Part shown: piece by piece, positions 36,947 through 45,212 of the stretch
Layout of the letters: each line of letters starts with the position of its first letter
Numbering within the stretch: the stretch's first letter is position 1
Source: Luteimonas aquatica
GTDB taxonomy: Bacteria > Pseudomonadota > Gammaproteobacteria > Xanthomonadales > Xanthomonadaceae
DNA length: 64,000 nt
Direction of reading: 5' to 3'
Assembly (NCBI RefSeq): GCF_022662575.1
Contig: NZ_JALBFU010000002.1
Span: forward strand, 1-64,000
The notes under the pieces: model-generated
Databases searched by the model: none
Told to the model about the DNA's origin: nothing
What the model saw: the letters and a program-made list of their open reading frames with translations, nothing else
Translations under genes and position numbers: made by a program

Positions 36947-37378
36947 TCAATGGCAGGAGATCTGCATGCGGTTCCAGAGATTGATCATCGCCACTTCGGC
37001 CGTCAAGGCGGCGATTTCCTGGTCGGAGAAATGCCGGCGCAGCGCCGCGCGCATGGCGGCGTAGTCGGCCTCGCGCTCGAGCAGCGTCAGCGCCTCGGTC
37101 CAGGCCAGTGCCGCGCGCTCGCGCTCGCTGTAGTCGCTCATGTGCCGCCAGCCGACCAGCCGGTCCAGGCGCTCGTTGCTTTCGCCGTTCTGGCGGGCCT
37201 CGCGGGTGTGCATGCGGATGCAGAAGGCGCAGCCGTTGATCTGCGAGGCGCGCAGGTGCACCAGGTCGCGCAGGGTGCGGTCGAGGCCGTGGCTCTCGAT
37301 CAGGGGGTGGACGGCCGCGAAGTAGCTCAGCACGTCGGGAATCTGCTGGTAGTAACGGATGGTCTGGGTGTCGCTCAT
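36947..37378 (-). CDS. AhpD-like carboxymuconolactone decarboxylase family protein
   Basis: Alkylhydroperoxidase-type protein of 143 residues. The redox motif is GCAFCIRMH with Cys50, Cys53 and His57, the CxxCxxxH pattern of AhpD-like peroxidases; genuine decarboxylases lack the cysteines. LDRTLRDLVHLRASQING is the conserved helix before it. The fold is expected to form all-helical oligomers in the cytoplasm. It is the target gene in the ECF41 operon and its stop is one base from the sigma factor start. I chose ATG at 37378; a frame extends upstream through the promoter to 37465 and would be wrong. A role in handling peroxides or reactive by-products is inferred only from the motif. Confidence 0.93.
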   Translation of the reverse strand: MSDTQTIRYYQQIPDVLSYFAAVHPLIESHGLDRTLRDLVHLRASQINGCAFCIRMHTREARQNGESNERLDRLVGWRHMSDYSERERAALAWTEALTLLEREADYAAMRAALRRHFSDQEIAALTAEVAMINLWNRMQISCH

Positions 37379-37419
37379 GGGGGGTCTCCGGTAGGTGGGC
37401 GTTGCCCTGTTACCGGTAC

Positions 37420-37446
37420 GACGATCCAGCCGCCGCGGTTGTGACA
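37420..37446 (-). promoter_or_regulatory. ECF41-type promoter of the ahpD-like/sigma operon
   Basis: Read on the minus strand, TGTCACA (37446-37440) is followed by a 16-bp spacer and CGTC (37423-37420). This matches the published ECF41 target motif (TGTCACA at -35, CGTC at -10). It lies 42 bases upstream of the AhpD-like ATG and predicts autoregulation of the operon. Confidence 0.75.
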
Positions 37447-37491
37447 TCCCCATCGCGCATTCCAAGCCCGTCCGCGCAGTATGCTAGCGAC

Positions 37492-38916
37492 ATGCGATGC
37501 CTCGACAACCTGCTGCTCAATACCGACAGCTACAAGGCCAGTCACTGGCTGCAGTATCCGCCCGGCGTGGACGCGACGTTCTTCTATGTGGAATCGCGCG
37601 GCGGCATCTACGACCGCACCGTGTTCTTCGGGTTGCAGGCGATCCTGAAGGAATATCTGGCCAGGCCGGTCACCCATGCCGACGTGGACCAGGCGCGCGA
37701 GGTCTTCGCCGCGCACGGCGAGCCGTTCAACGAGGCCGGCTGGCGCGACATCGTCGAGCGGCATGGCGGCCTGCTGCCGATCCGCATCCGTGCGGTGCCC
37801 GAGGGCAGCGTGGTGCCCACGCACCAGGCGCTGATGACCGTCGAATCGACCGATCCGAAGGCGTTCTGGGTGCCCTCGTACCTGGAGACGATGCTGCTGC
37901 GCATCTGGTATCCGGTGACGGTGGCCACCATCAGCTGGCACGCCAAGCAGACCATCCGCCAGTTCCTGGAGCGCAGCAGCGACGATCCGCAGGGGCAGCT
38001 GCCCTTCAAGCTGCACGATTTCGGCGCGCGCGGCGTCTCCAGCGTGGAATCGGCCGCCATCGGCGGCGCGGCGCACCTGGTCAATTTCCTCGGCACCGAT
38101 ACGGTCTCGGGACTGCTGCTGGCGCGCGCGCACTACCACGAGCCGATGGCCGGCTTCTCGATTCCCGCCGCCGAGCACAGCACCATCACCAGCTGGGGAC
38201 GCGAGCACGAGGTCGAGGCCTACCGCAACATGCTGCGCCAGCTCGCCAGGCCGGGATCGATCGTGGCCGTGGTCTCCGACAGCTACGACATCTACCGCGC
38301 GATTCGCGAGCATTGGGGCATCACGCTGCGGGACGAGGTCATCGCCTCCGGGGCCACGGTGGTGATCCGTCCCGACTCGGGCGATCCGGTCTCGGTGGTG
38401 CACCAGTGCCTGGAGCTGCTGGACGAGGCCTTCGGCCATACCGTCAACGGCAAGGGCTACAAGGTGCTCAACCACGTGCGCGTGATCCAGGGCGACGGCA
38501 TCAATCCCACCAGCATCCGCGCCATCCTCGAGCGCGTGACCAGCGCCGGCTATGCCACCGACAACGTCGCCTTCGGCATGGGCGGCGCCTTACTGCAGCA
38601 GCTCAACCGGGATACGCAGAAGTTCGCGCTCAAGTGCTCGGCCGCGCGCATCGACGGCAAGTGGATCGACGTCTACAAGGATCCGGTCACCGACCGGGGC
38701 AAGCAGAGCAAGCGCGGCCGCATGACCCTGCTGCGGCATCGCGAGTACGGCAGCTATCGCACCGTGCCGGTGTCGCCGGAGGCTGCCTCGCTGGCCGACG
38801 TCGAGAAGCCGCTGGGCTACGACGATGCCATGGTGACGGTCTGGGAGGACGGCAAAATCGTGCAGGACTGGACGTTCGCGCAGGTGCGCGCCCGCGCGGA
38901 CGCCGAGCGGCTGTAG
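37492..38916 (+). CDS. nadV: Nicotinamide phosphoribosyltransferase (NAMPT)
   Basis: Enzyme of 474 residues that makes nicotinamide mononucleotide from nicotinamide and PRPP for NAD salvage. It opens with LNTDSYKASHWLQYPPG, then FGLQAILKEYL. The PRPP/active-site segments FKLHDFGARGVSSVESAAIGG, SIPAAEHSTITSWG and VIRPDSGDP are all NAMPT signatures and include the autophosphorylated-His region and the diphosphate-binding Asp. The length and motifs separate it from PncB. ATG at 37492 matches the family start; a longer frame from 37402 runs through the divergent ECF41 promoter and is rejected. No NMN adenylyltransferase or pnuC gene is adjacent. The DUF2938 gene is convergent, 45 bp away. Confidence 0.96.
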   Translation: MRCLDNLLLNTDSYKASHWLQYPPGVDATFFYVESRGGIYDRTVFFGLQAILKEYLARPVTHADVDQAREVFAAHGEPFNEAGWRDIVERHGGLLPIRIRAVPEGSVVPTHQALMTVESTDPKAFWVPSYLETMLLRIWYPVTVATISWHAKQTIRQFLERSSDDPQGQLPFKLHDFGARGVSSVESAAIGGAAHLVNFLGTDTVSGLLLARAHYHEPMAGFSIPAAEHSTITSWGREHEVEAYRNMLRQLARPGSIVAVVSDSYDIYRAIREHWGITLRDEVIASGATVVIRPDSGDPVSVVHQCLELLDEAFGHTVNGKGYKVLNHVRVIQGDGINPTSIRAILERVTSAGYATDNVAFGMGGALLQQLNRDTQKFALKCSAARIDGKWIDVYKDPVTDRGKQSKRGRMTLLRHREYGSYRTVPVSPEAASLADVEKPLGYDDAMVTVWEDGKIVQDWTFAQVRARADAERL

Positions 38917-38961
38917 GCGAAAAGCCGGCGGACACCGGCGATGCCGGCGTCCGCCGCGAAA

Positions 38962-39480
38962 TCAGGATCGGATCAATACCGCCGAAAGCAGCGCCGACAC
39001 ATACAGGCCGATCCCGAAAACCGCGTGTGTCGCCAAGCTGCGCAAGCGTGCCTGGCCGGGGCGCGACATCTTCGATGCGGCGATGCCCGCGCCCAGGCCC
39101 GGTTGCAGCACGAAGAACGGAAACACCACCGTCAGCAAACCGAACGCCAGCGCTGGCGGCGCGGTCGGCAAGCGCGCCCACGGCAGGCCCTGCGCCGCGA
39201 TCAGCGCGGCGGCGAAGACGATGCCGACGGCGTAGTGCGCCGCCCAGCCCAGTGCGCGTTCGCCATGCACGGGCGCGGCGGTGGCGATGCTTTCGTGGAC
39301 CAGGCGTCCGCGCGGCAGATGCCCCAGCCAGCGGCCGACCAGGCCCCAGTCGAGCGGGCGGATGCCGAAGAACTGGCGCAGCGCCAGCGCCCAGAGATCG
39401 ATGACGGCGGTGGCGCCGATGCCGATGAATGCCGCGCGCGCGGCGAATTCGTGGACATCGGCGCCCATTGCCGCATTCAC
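38962..39480 (-). CDS. DUF2938-family membrane protein, last gene of the efflux operon
   Basis: A membrane protein of 172 residues with about four hydrophobic helices. ATAVIDLWALALRQ, VGRWLGHLPRG, APVHGERALGWAAHYAVGIVFAA and QPGLGAGIAASKM reproduce the DUF2938 pattern. The function of the family is unknown. Its GTG start (39480) overlaps the stop of the outer-membrane channel gene (GTGA), so it is translationally coupled to the pump genes; ATG at 39468 is an alternative start. I do not recall this gene in the described smeVWX locus of Stenotrophomonas. A link to the pump is inferred from coupling only. Confidence 0.85.
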   Translation of the reverse strand: MNAAMGADVHEFAARAAFIGIGATAVIDLWALALRQFFGIRPLDWGLVGRWLGHLPRGRLVHESIATAAPVHGERALGWAAHYAVGIVFAAALIAAQGLPWARLPTAPPALAFGLLTVVFPFFVLQPGLGAGIAASKMSRPGQARLRSLATHAVFGIGLYVSALLSAVLIRS

Positions 39481-40940
39481 CGCGAGGCGATCTTCTCGCG
39501 CGTGGGCAGCATCTGCGGCCAGCCGCCGGCCAGCGCCTTGTACAGCGCGACCGCACTGGTGACGCTGCGCGTGCGCCCGTCGGCGAAGGCATCCTCGGCC
39601 TGCAGGCGGTTGCGCTCGGCATCGAGCACTTCCAGCAGGCTGGTGGCGCCGGCCTCGAAGCGCACGCGCGCCAGCTGCGCCGCGCGCGTGCTGTCGCTGG
39701 CCGCGCGCTCCAGGTGCGCATCCTCCTCGCGGGTGCGGTCGAAGCGCACCAGGGCGTTCTCGGTGTCCTCCAGCGCCAGCAGTACCGTCTGCTGGTAGCG
39801 CGCCAGCTCGCCCTCGGCGTCGGCGTCGGCGGCCTTGATGCGCGCGCGCACGCGGCCGATGTCGAGGAACGACCAGTCGATGCCGAGCGCGACCAGGCGC
39901 GTTTCGCTGCTGCGCTGGAACAGGTCGCCACTGTCGATGGCCTGGCTGCCGATCAGCCCGCCCAGGGTGAAGCGCGGGAACAGGTCGGCGGTGGCCACGC
40001 CGATGCGCGCGGTGGCCGCGTGCAGGCGTCCTTCCGCCGCGGCGACGTCCGGGCGGCGCCGCAGCAGCTCGCCCGGCGTGCCGGGATCGATGCCCGCGGG
40101 CACCGCCGGCAGCGGCTTGACCTCGCTCAGTTCGCCGATCAGCGCATCGGGCGTGCGGCCGGTCAGCACCGCCAGGCGATGCATGTCGGCGGCGATCGCC
40201 GCTTCCAGCGCCGGAATGCGCGCGGACGTGGATTCCAGCTGCGCGCGGGCGCGGGCGGTGTCGAACTCGCTGTCGCGTCCGGCGTTGAAGCGTGCCTCCA
40301 CCAGCTGCAGGGTCTCGCGCTGGTTGTCGGCGTTCTCGTGCGCCACGCGCAGGCGCTCCTGCAGCCCGCGCAGTTCCAGATAGGTGCGCGCGACGTCGCC
40401 GACGATGGCCACCTGCGCCGACTGCAGATCGGCGGCGCCGGCGCCGGCGTCGGCGCGGTTGGCCTCGACGTTGCGGCGGATGCGGCCGAACACGTCCAGC
40501 TCCCAGGCCGCATCGACCTGCGCGCTGTAGGCTTTGCCGTCGCGGTCCGCGCGCGGCACGCCCGGCTGCTGGTCGGCGCTGGCGCGGTTGTCGCTGGCCT
40601 GGCCGCTGCCGGTGAGGGTGGGGAAGTAGTCGAACTTGGCGCCGCGCAGCAGGGCGTTGGCGCGGTCGTAGTTGGCCAGCGCGATGCGCAGATCGTGGTT
40701 GGCCGAGAGCGCGTCCTCCACCAGCGCGGTGAGCTGCGCGTCGCCGAAACCGCGCCAGAAGGCGGTGTCCGTGGCCGTGGCCTGCTGCGGCGCGGCTTGT
40801 TGAGGCGCAATCGCCGCCGTCGCCGGCTCGCGCGCGAAGCGCGCCGGGGTGTCGGTGGTCGGACGCACGAAGTCGGGGCCGACGGCGCAGGCGGCGAGCA
40901 GGGCCGCCATGACGCCGATCGTGAGGGGACGAATCACCAT
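39477..40940 (-). CDS. smeX: Outer-membrane efflux lipoprotein, OprM/NodT family (SmeX-like)
   Basis: TolC-like channel of 487 residues. The lipoprotein signal is MAALLAAC (Cys about residue 18) and the first mature residues AVGPDFVRP are typical of the OprM/NodT family. Two homologous OEP halves follow, with DLRIALANYDRANALL in the first and ARIGVATADLFPRFTLGGLIG in the second. The protein forms a trimer spanning the outer membrane and periplasm and is opened by the adaptor-pump pair. Its ATG overlaps the stop of the SDR gene upstream (ATGGTGA, 40934-40940) and its own stop overlaps the DUF2938 start, so translation is coupled at both ends. The symbol is given by synteny with Stenotrophomonas smeU1VWU2X. 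Confidence 0.93.
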   Translation of the reverse strand: MVIRPLTIGVMAALLAACAVGPDFVRPTTDTPARFAREPATAAIAPQQAAPQQATATDTAFWRGFGDAQLTALVEDALSANHDLRIALANYDRANALLRGAKFDYFPTLTGSGQASDNRASADQQPGVPRADRDGKAYSAQVDAAWELDVFGRIRRNVEANRADAGAGAADLQSAQVAIVGDVARTYLELRGLQERLRVAHENADNQRETLQLVEARFNAGRDSEFDTARARAQLESTSARIPALEAAIAADMHRLAVLTGRTPDALIGELSEVKPLPAVPAGIDPGTPGELLRRRPDVAAAEGRLHAATARIGVATADLFPRFTLGGLIGSQAIDSGDLFQRSSETRLVALGIDWSFLDIGRVRARIKAADADAEGELARYQQTVLLALEDTENALVRFDRTREEDAHLERAASDSTRAAQLARVRFEAGATSLLEVLDAERNRLQAEDAFADGRTRSVTSAVALYKALAGGWPQMLPTREKIASR

Positions 40941-41689
40941 GGCAGGGTTTCTCCGAGGTAGACGTAGCCGCCGCTGGGACCGTTCTGGTCGAGCAGGGCC
41001 ATGCTGACGCTGGTCTTGGCGCCGGTGGGAACGTCGATTTCGCCTTCGCCGCCGTTCATGTCGGTCTGCACGTAGCCCGGATGCACGGCGTTGACCTTGA
41101 TCGGGGTGTCGCGCAGTTCGTAGGCCAGGTGCACGGTCCAGGAGTTCACCGCGGTCTTGGAGGCGTTGTAGGCGGGGATCGACTTGAAGTCGTAGATGGG
41201 CGAGGCCGGGTCGGTGTGCGCGGTCAGCGAGCCGAGCAGGCTCGACACGTTGACGATGCGGCCCGCCTCGGACTTGCGCAGCAGCGGCAGGAAGGCCTGC
41301 GTCACCGCGACCACGCCGAACAGGTTGGTGTCGAAGGTCTCGCGCCAGCGCGCCAGCGCCTGCTGGGACGGCTGGGCGTCGCGGTCCTCGGCGACGATGC
41401 CGGCGTTGTTGACGAGGATGTCGAGGCGGCCGTACTTGCGTGCGACTTCCTCGGCGGCCGAGGCGATGCTCTCGGGCCGGGTGACGTCCAGGTCGATCGC
41501 GGCGACGTCGAAGCCTTCGCCCTGCAGCTTGAGCGAGGCTTCCACCGCCTTGGCGCGATTGCGCCCGGCCAGCAGCACGTGGACGCCGCTGCCGGCGAGC
41601 TGGCGCACCGTCTCGAAACCGATGCCGCGGGTGGCGCCGGTGACGAGCGCGATCTTGTCGGAAGAGGAATGGCTGGATTGCGTGGACAT
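40934..41689 (-). CDS. smeU2: Short-chain dehydrogenase inside the efflux operon (SmeU2-like)
   Basis: Classical SDR of 251 residues. TGATRGIGFETVRQL is the cofactor motif; NNAG, SSLLGS and YNASKTA complete the active site (Ser, Tyr, Lys). HPGYVQTDMNGG and the final YLGETLPW are typical of the carbonyl-reductase-like group. It sits between the pump and the outer-membrane channel genes and overlaps the latter by 7 bp. In Stenotrophomonas maltophilia the smeU1VWU2X operon carries an SDR gene at exactly this position. A role in modifying a pump substrate or repairing redox damage is possible but unproven. It shares general SDR features with the unlinked gene at 5357-6079. Confidence 0.92.
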   Translation of the reverse strand: MSTQSSHSSSDKIALVTGATRGIGFETVRQLAGSGVHVLLAGRNRAKAVEASLKLQGEGFDVAAIDLDVTRPESIASAAEEVARKYGRLDILVNNAGIVAEDRDAQPSQQALARWRETFDTNLFGVVAVTQAFLPLLRKSEAGRIVNVSSLLGSLTAHTDPASPIYDFKSIPAYNASKTAVNSWTVHLAYELRDTPIKVNAVHPGYVQTDMNGGEGEIDVPTGAKTSVSMALLDQNGPSGGYVYLGETLPW

Positions 41690-41787
41690 GGGGGATTTCC
41701 TGGGTCGGATGCGGGCGGGCCCGCATCGGGAAGAAGGGCCGCGCCTCGCCGGCGCGATGGCCCGCGAGGCGCGGCGGATGCCGCGGT

Positions 41788-44700
41788 TCACACCTGGGCG
41801 GCGTGCGGCTGCATCGTGGAATGGCCGTGGCTGACCAGCTTGTTGCCGGAGAGCTTGCGCAGCGCGACGTAGAACACCGGGGTGAGGAACAGGCCGAACA
41901 GGGTCACGCCGAGCATGCCGGCGAACACCGTGATGCCGGTGACCGAGCGCACCTCGGCGCCGGCGCCGTGCGAGAGCACGAGCGGGATGGTGCCGGCGAT
42001 GAAGGCGATCGAGGTCATCACGATCGGGCGCAGGCGCAGGCGGCAGGCCTCCAGCGCGGCTTCGATGATGCTCTTGCCCTGGATTTCCAGCTCGCGCGCG
42101 AACTCGACGATCAGGATCGCGTTCTTGCACGCCAGGCCCATCAGCACCACCAGGCCGACCTGCACGAACACGTTGTTGTCGCCGCCGGTGAGCTTGACAC
42201 CGAGCAGCGCCGAGAGCATGCACATCGGCACGATCAGGATCACCGCCAGCGGCAGCGTCCAGCTCTCGTACAGCGCCGCCAGCACCAGGAACACCAGCAG
42301 GATGGCCAGCGGGAAGACGATCAGCGCGGCCTTGCCCTGGGTCGCCTGCTGGAAGCTCAGGTCGGTCCATTCGATGCTCATGCCATTGGGCAGCACCTTG
42401 GCGGCCAGGTCGGTGAGCGTGCTCATCGCCTGCGCCGAGGAGAGCATGCGCGGATCGGCCTCGCCGGCGATGTCGGCGGCCGGGTAGCCGTTGTAGCGCA
42501 GCACCGGGTCGGGGCCGTAGGTCTGCTTGATGGTCACCATCGAGGCGATCGGCACCATCTCGCCGCGGTCGTTGCGGGTGCGCAGGTTGGCGATGTCCTC
42601 GACGCTGTCGCGGTACTGGCTGTCGGCCTGGGCGATCACCTGCCAGGTGCGGCCGAACTGGTTGAAGTCGTTGACGTAGGCCGAGCCCAGGTAGGTCTGA
42701 AGCGTGTCGAACAGCTCCGTCAGCGGCACGCCCTGCGCCTTGGCCTTGACGCGGTCGACCTCGGCGTCGAGCTGCGGCACGTTGGCCTGGTAGGTGGTGA
42801 TCGGGAAACCCATGCCGGGGGTCTGCGAGACCGCCCCCTGGAACGCGCTCACCGCGCTCTGCAGCGCGCCGTAGCCGAGATTGCCGCGGTCCTCGATGAA
42901 CATCTGGTAGCCGTTGCCGTTGCCAAGGCCGAGGATCGGCGGCGGCATGATCGCGAAGGTGAAGCCTTCCTGCAGCCCGGCGATCTTCTGGTTGATCTCG
43001 GCGTTGATTTGCGCAGCGGTGCGGCCGTTGCGCTCGCTGAAGGGCTTCAGCGGCAGGAACGCCACGCCGGTGTTGGGCGTATTGGTGAACTGCAGCGCGT
43101 TCAGGCCCGGGAAGGCGATCGAATGCGCCACGCCGTCGGTGCTCATGGCGATGTCGCTGACCTTCTTCAGCAGGGCGTCGGTGCGGGCCAGCGAGGCGCC
43201 TTCGGGAAGCTTCACGCCGGCGATCAGGTACAGCTTGTCCTGGGTCGGGATGAAGCCGGCCGGCACCAGCTTGAACATGGTGCCGGTCGCGGCCAGCAGC
43301 AGCGCATAGACCACGAAGACCGCGCCGCGCTTGCCCAGCGTGCGCGACACCGCGCCCTGGTACTTGTCGGAGCTGGCCTTGAAGAAGCGGTTGAACGGGC
43401 GGAACAGCCAGCCGAACAGGCGGTCGATCAGGCGCGAGGGCGCGTCCTTGGGCGCGTCGTGCGCCTTGAGCAGGCGCGCGGCCAGCGCCGGCGACAGGGT
43501 CAGCGAGTTGATCGCCGAGATCACCGTCGAGATCGCGATGGTCACCGCGAACTGCTTGTAGAACTGGCCGGTCACGCCGGAGAGGAAAGCCATCGGCACG
43601 AACACCGCGCACAGCACCAGCGCGATCGCGACGATCGGTCCGGAGACTTCCTTCATCGCCTGGTGCGCCGCCTCGAGCGGACTCAGCCCTTCCTCGATGT
43701 TGCGCTCGACGTTCTCCACCACCACGATCGCGTCGTCGACCACGATGCCGATCGCCAGCACCAGGCCGAACAGGCTGAGCGTGTTGATCGAGAAGCCGAG
43801 CAGGTAGAGCGCGGCGAACGTGCCGACGATCGAGACCGGCACCGCGATCAGCGGAATGATCGAGGCGCGCCAGGTCTGCAGGAACAGGATCACCACCAGC
43901 ACCACCAGCACCACCGCCTCCAGCAGCGTGGTGACCACGGCCTTGATCGAGTCGCGGACGAAGATCGTGGTGTCGTAGACGGCCTCGTACTTGATGCCCT
44001 CGGGGAAGCTCTTGGTGAGCTCGTCCATGCGCGTGATCACCTGCTCCTGGATCTCCAGGGCGTTGGCGCCGGGCGACTGGAAGATGCCGATGCCGACCGC
44101 GTTCTTGCCGTCGAGCTGCGAGCGCAGGGTGTAGTCGCCGGCGCCCAGTTCCAGGCGGGCGACGTCGGCCAAGCGCACGATCTCGCCGTTCTCGCCGTTC
44201 TTGAGCACGATGTTGCCGAACTCCTCCTCGCTGCGCAGGCGGCCCTGGGCGTTGATCAGGGTGAGGAAGCTGCTGCTGGGCATGGGTTCGGCGCCGAGCT
44301 GGCCGGCCGAGACCTGCACGTTCTGCTCGCGCATCGCCCGCACCACGTCGCCGGCGGTCAGGCCGCGCGAGGCGATCTTGTCCGGATCGAGCCAGGCGCG
44401 CATGGCGTAGTCGCCGCCGCCGAAGATCTGCGCGTCGCCCACGCCGGGCAGGCGCGCCAGCACGTCCTTCACGTGCAACCGCGCGTAGTTGCGCAGGTAC
44501 AGCGTGTCGTACTTGCCGTTGGGCGAGGTCAGGTGCACCACCATCAGGAACACCGGCGACTGCTTCTGCGTGGTCACGCCCTGCCGCCGCACGTCCTCGG
44601 GCAGGCGCGCCAGCGCCTGGGCGACGCGGTTCTGCACCTTGACCGCGGCGTCGTCCGGATCGGTGCCGGGGCGGAAGGTGATGGTCATCTGCAGCACGCC

Positions 44701-44961
44701 GTCGGAGCCGGCGACGGACTTCAGGTACATCATGTTCTCGACGCCGTTGATCGCTTCCTCCAGCGGCGTGGCCACCGTCTCGGCGATCACCTTGGGGTTG
44801 GCGCCCGGATAGACCGTGCGCACCACCACCGAGGGCGGCACCACTTCCGGGTATTCGCTGATCGGCAGGATCGGGATCGCGATCAGGCCGGCGGCGAAGA
44901 TCACGATCGACAGCACCGCGGCGAAGATCGGCCGGTCGATGAAGAACTTGGAGAAATCCAT
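41788..44961 (-). CDS. smeW: RND multidrug efflux permease, HAE1 family (SmeW/MexF-like)
   Basis: Inner-membrane proton-driven pump of 1057 residues. The start MDFSKFFIDRPIFAAVLS and LPISEYPEVVPPSVVVRT are typical of the MexF branch. The proton relay is seen in GIVVDDAIVVVENVERN (paired Asp of transmembrane helix 4). Twelve hydrophobic helices and two large periplasmic loops are in place, and GWLFRPFNRFF marks the middle. The pump takes drugs from the periplasm or membrane and passes them through the adaptor and channel. I used ATG at 44961; a longer frame begins at 45018. A 98-bp gap separates it from the SDR gene and a 251-bp gap with a dyad separates it from the adaptor gene. The family is certain; substrates are inferred from synteny (SmeVWX exports quinolones and chloramphenicol). 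Confidence 0.96.
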   Translation of the reverse strand: MDFSKFFIDRPIFAAVLSIVIFAAGLIAIPILPISEYPEVVPPSVVVRTVYPGANPKVIAETVATPLEEAINGVENMMYLKSVAGSDGVLQMTITFRPGTDPDDAAVKVQNRVAQALARLPEDVRRQGVTTQKQSPVFLMVVHLTSPNGKYDTLYLRNYARLHVKDVLARLPGVGDAQIFGGGDYAMRAWLDPDKIASRGLTAGDVVRAMREQNVQVSAGQLGAEPMPSSSFLTLINAQGRLRSEEEFGNIVLKNGENGEIVRLADVARLELGAGDYTLRSQLDGKNAVGIGIFQSPGANALEIQEQVITRMDELTKSFPEGIKYEAVYDTTIFVRDSIKAVVTTLLEAVVLVVLVVILFLQTWRASIIPLIAVPVSIVGTFAALYLLGFSINTLSLFGLVLAIGIVVDDAIVVVENVERNIEEGLSPLEAAHQAMKEVSGPIVAIALVLCAVFVPMAFLSGVTGQFYKQFAVTIAISTVISAINSLTLSPALAARLLKAHDAPKDAPSRLIDRLFGWLFRPFNRFFKASSDKYQGAVSRTLGKRGAVFVVYALLLAATGTMFKLVPAGFIPTQDKLYLIAGVKLPEGASLARTDALLKKVSDIAMSTDGVAHSIAFPGLNALQFTNTPNTGVAFLPLKPFSERNGRTAAQINAEINQKIAGLQEGFTFAIMPPPILGLGNGNGYQMFIEDRGNLGYGALQSAVSAFQGAVSQTPGMGFPITTYQANVPQLDAEVDRVKAKAQGVPLTELFDTLQTYLGSAYVNDFNQFGRTWQVIAQADSQYRDSVEDIANLRTRNDRGEMVPIASMVTIKQTYGPDPVLRYNGYPAADIAGEADPRMLSSAQAMSTLTDLAAKVLPNGMSIEWTDLSFQQATQGKAALIVFPLAILLVFLVLAALYESWTLPLAVILIVPMCMLSALLGVKLTGGDNNVFVQVGLVVLMGLACKNAILIVEFARELEIQGKSIIEAALEACRLRLRPIVMTSIAFIAGTIPLVLSHGAGAEVRSVTGITVFAGMLGVTLFGLFLTPVFYVALRKLSGNKLVSHGHSTMQPHAAQV

Positions 44962-45071
44962 GGGAGTTTCCTTGAGGTTTTGCCGTGCCGTGCGCATGCG
45001 CGGACGGCGGCGGCGCACGGCCGCACGCGCATCGCGGCGGCCGTCAAGAGATTCGGGCGGTCCTTCCCCGA

Positions 45072-45095
45072 CCGTCCCCGCGGTGGCGGGGACGG
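45072..45095. repeat. Dyad between adaptor and pump genes
   Basis: CCGTCCCCG (45072-45080) and CGGGGACGG (45087-45095) form a perfect 9-bp stem with a six-base loop. It lies in the 251-bp gap between smeV and smeW. There is no T run, so it is more likely an mRNA-stability or processing hairpin, or an intergenic repeat, than a terminator. Confidence 0.55.
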
Positions 45096-45212
45096 AGGGC
45101 GAAGAGAGTGGCGGCCTCGCCGATCCTCCGGCGCCGGGGGAGGGGAGCGCTGGAGAATCGGCGGCCGCCGGACCTGCGTAGCGGGCTCAGTCCGACGAGG
45201 GGAGAGAGATCG

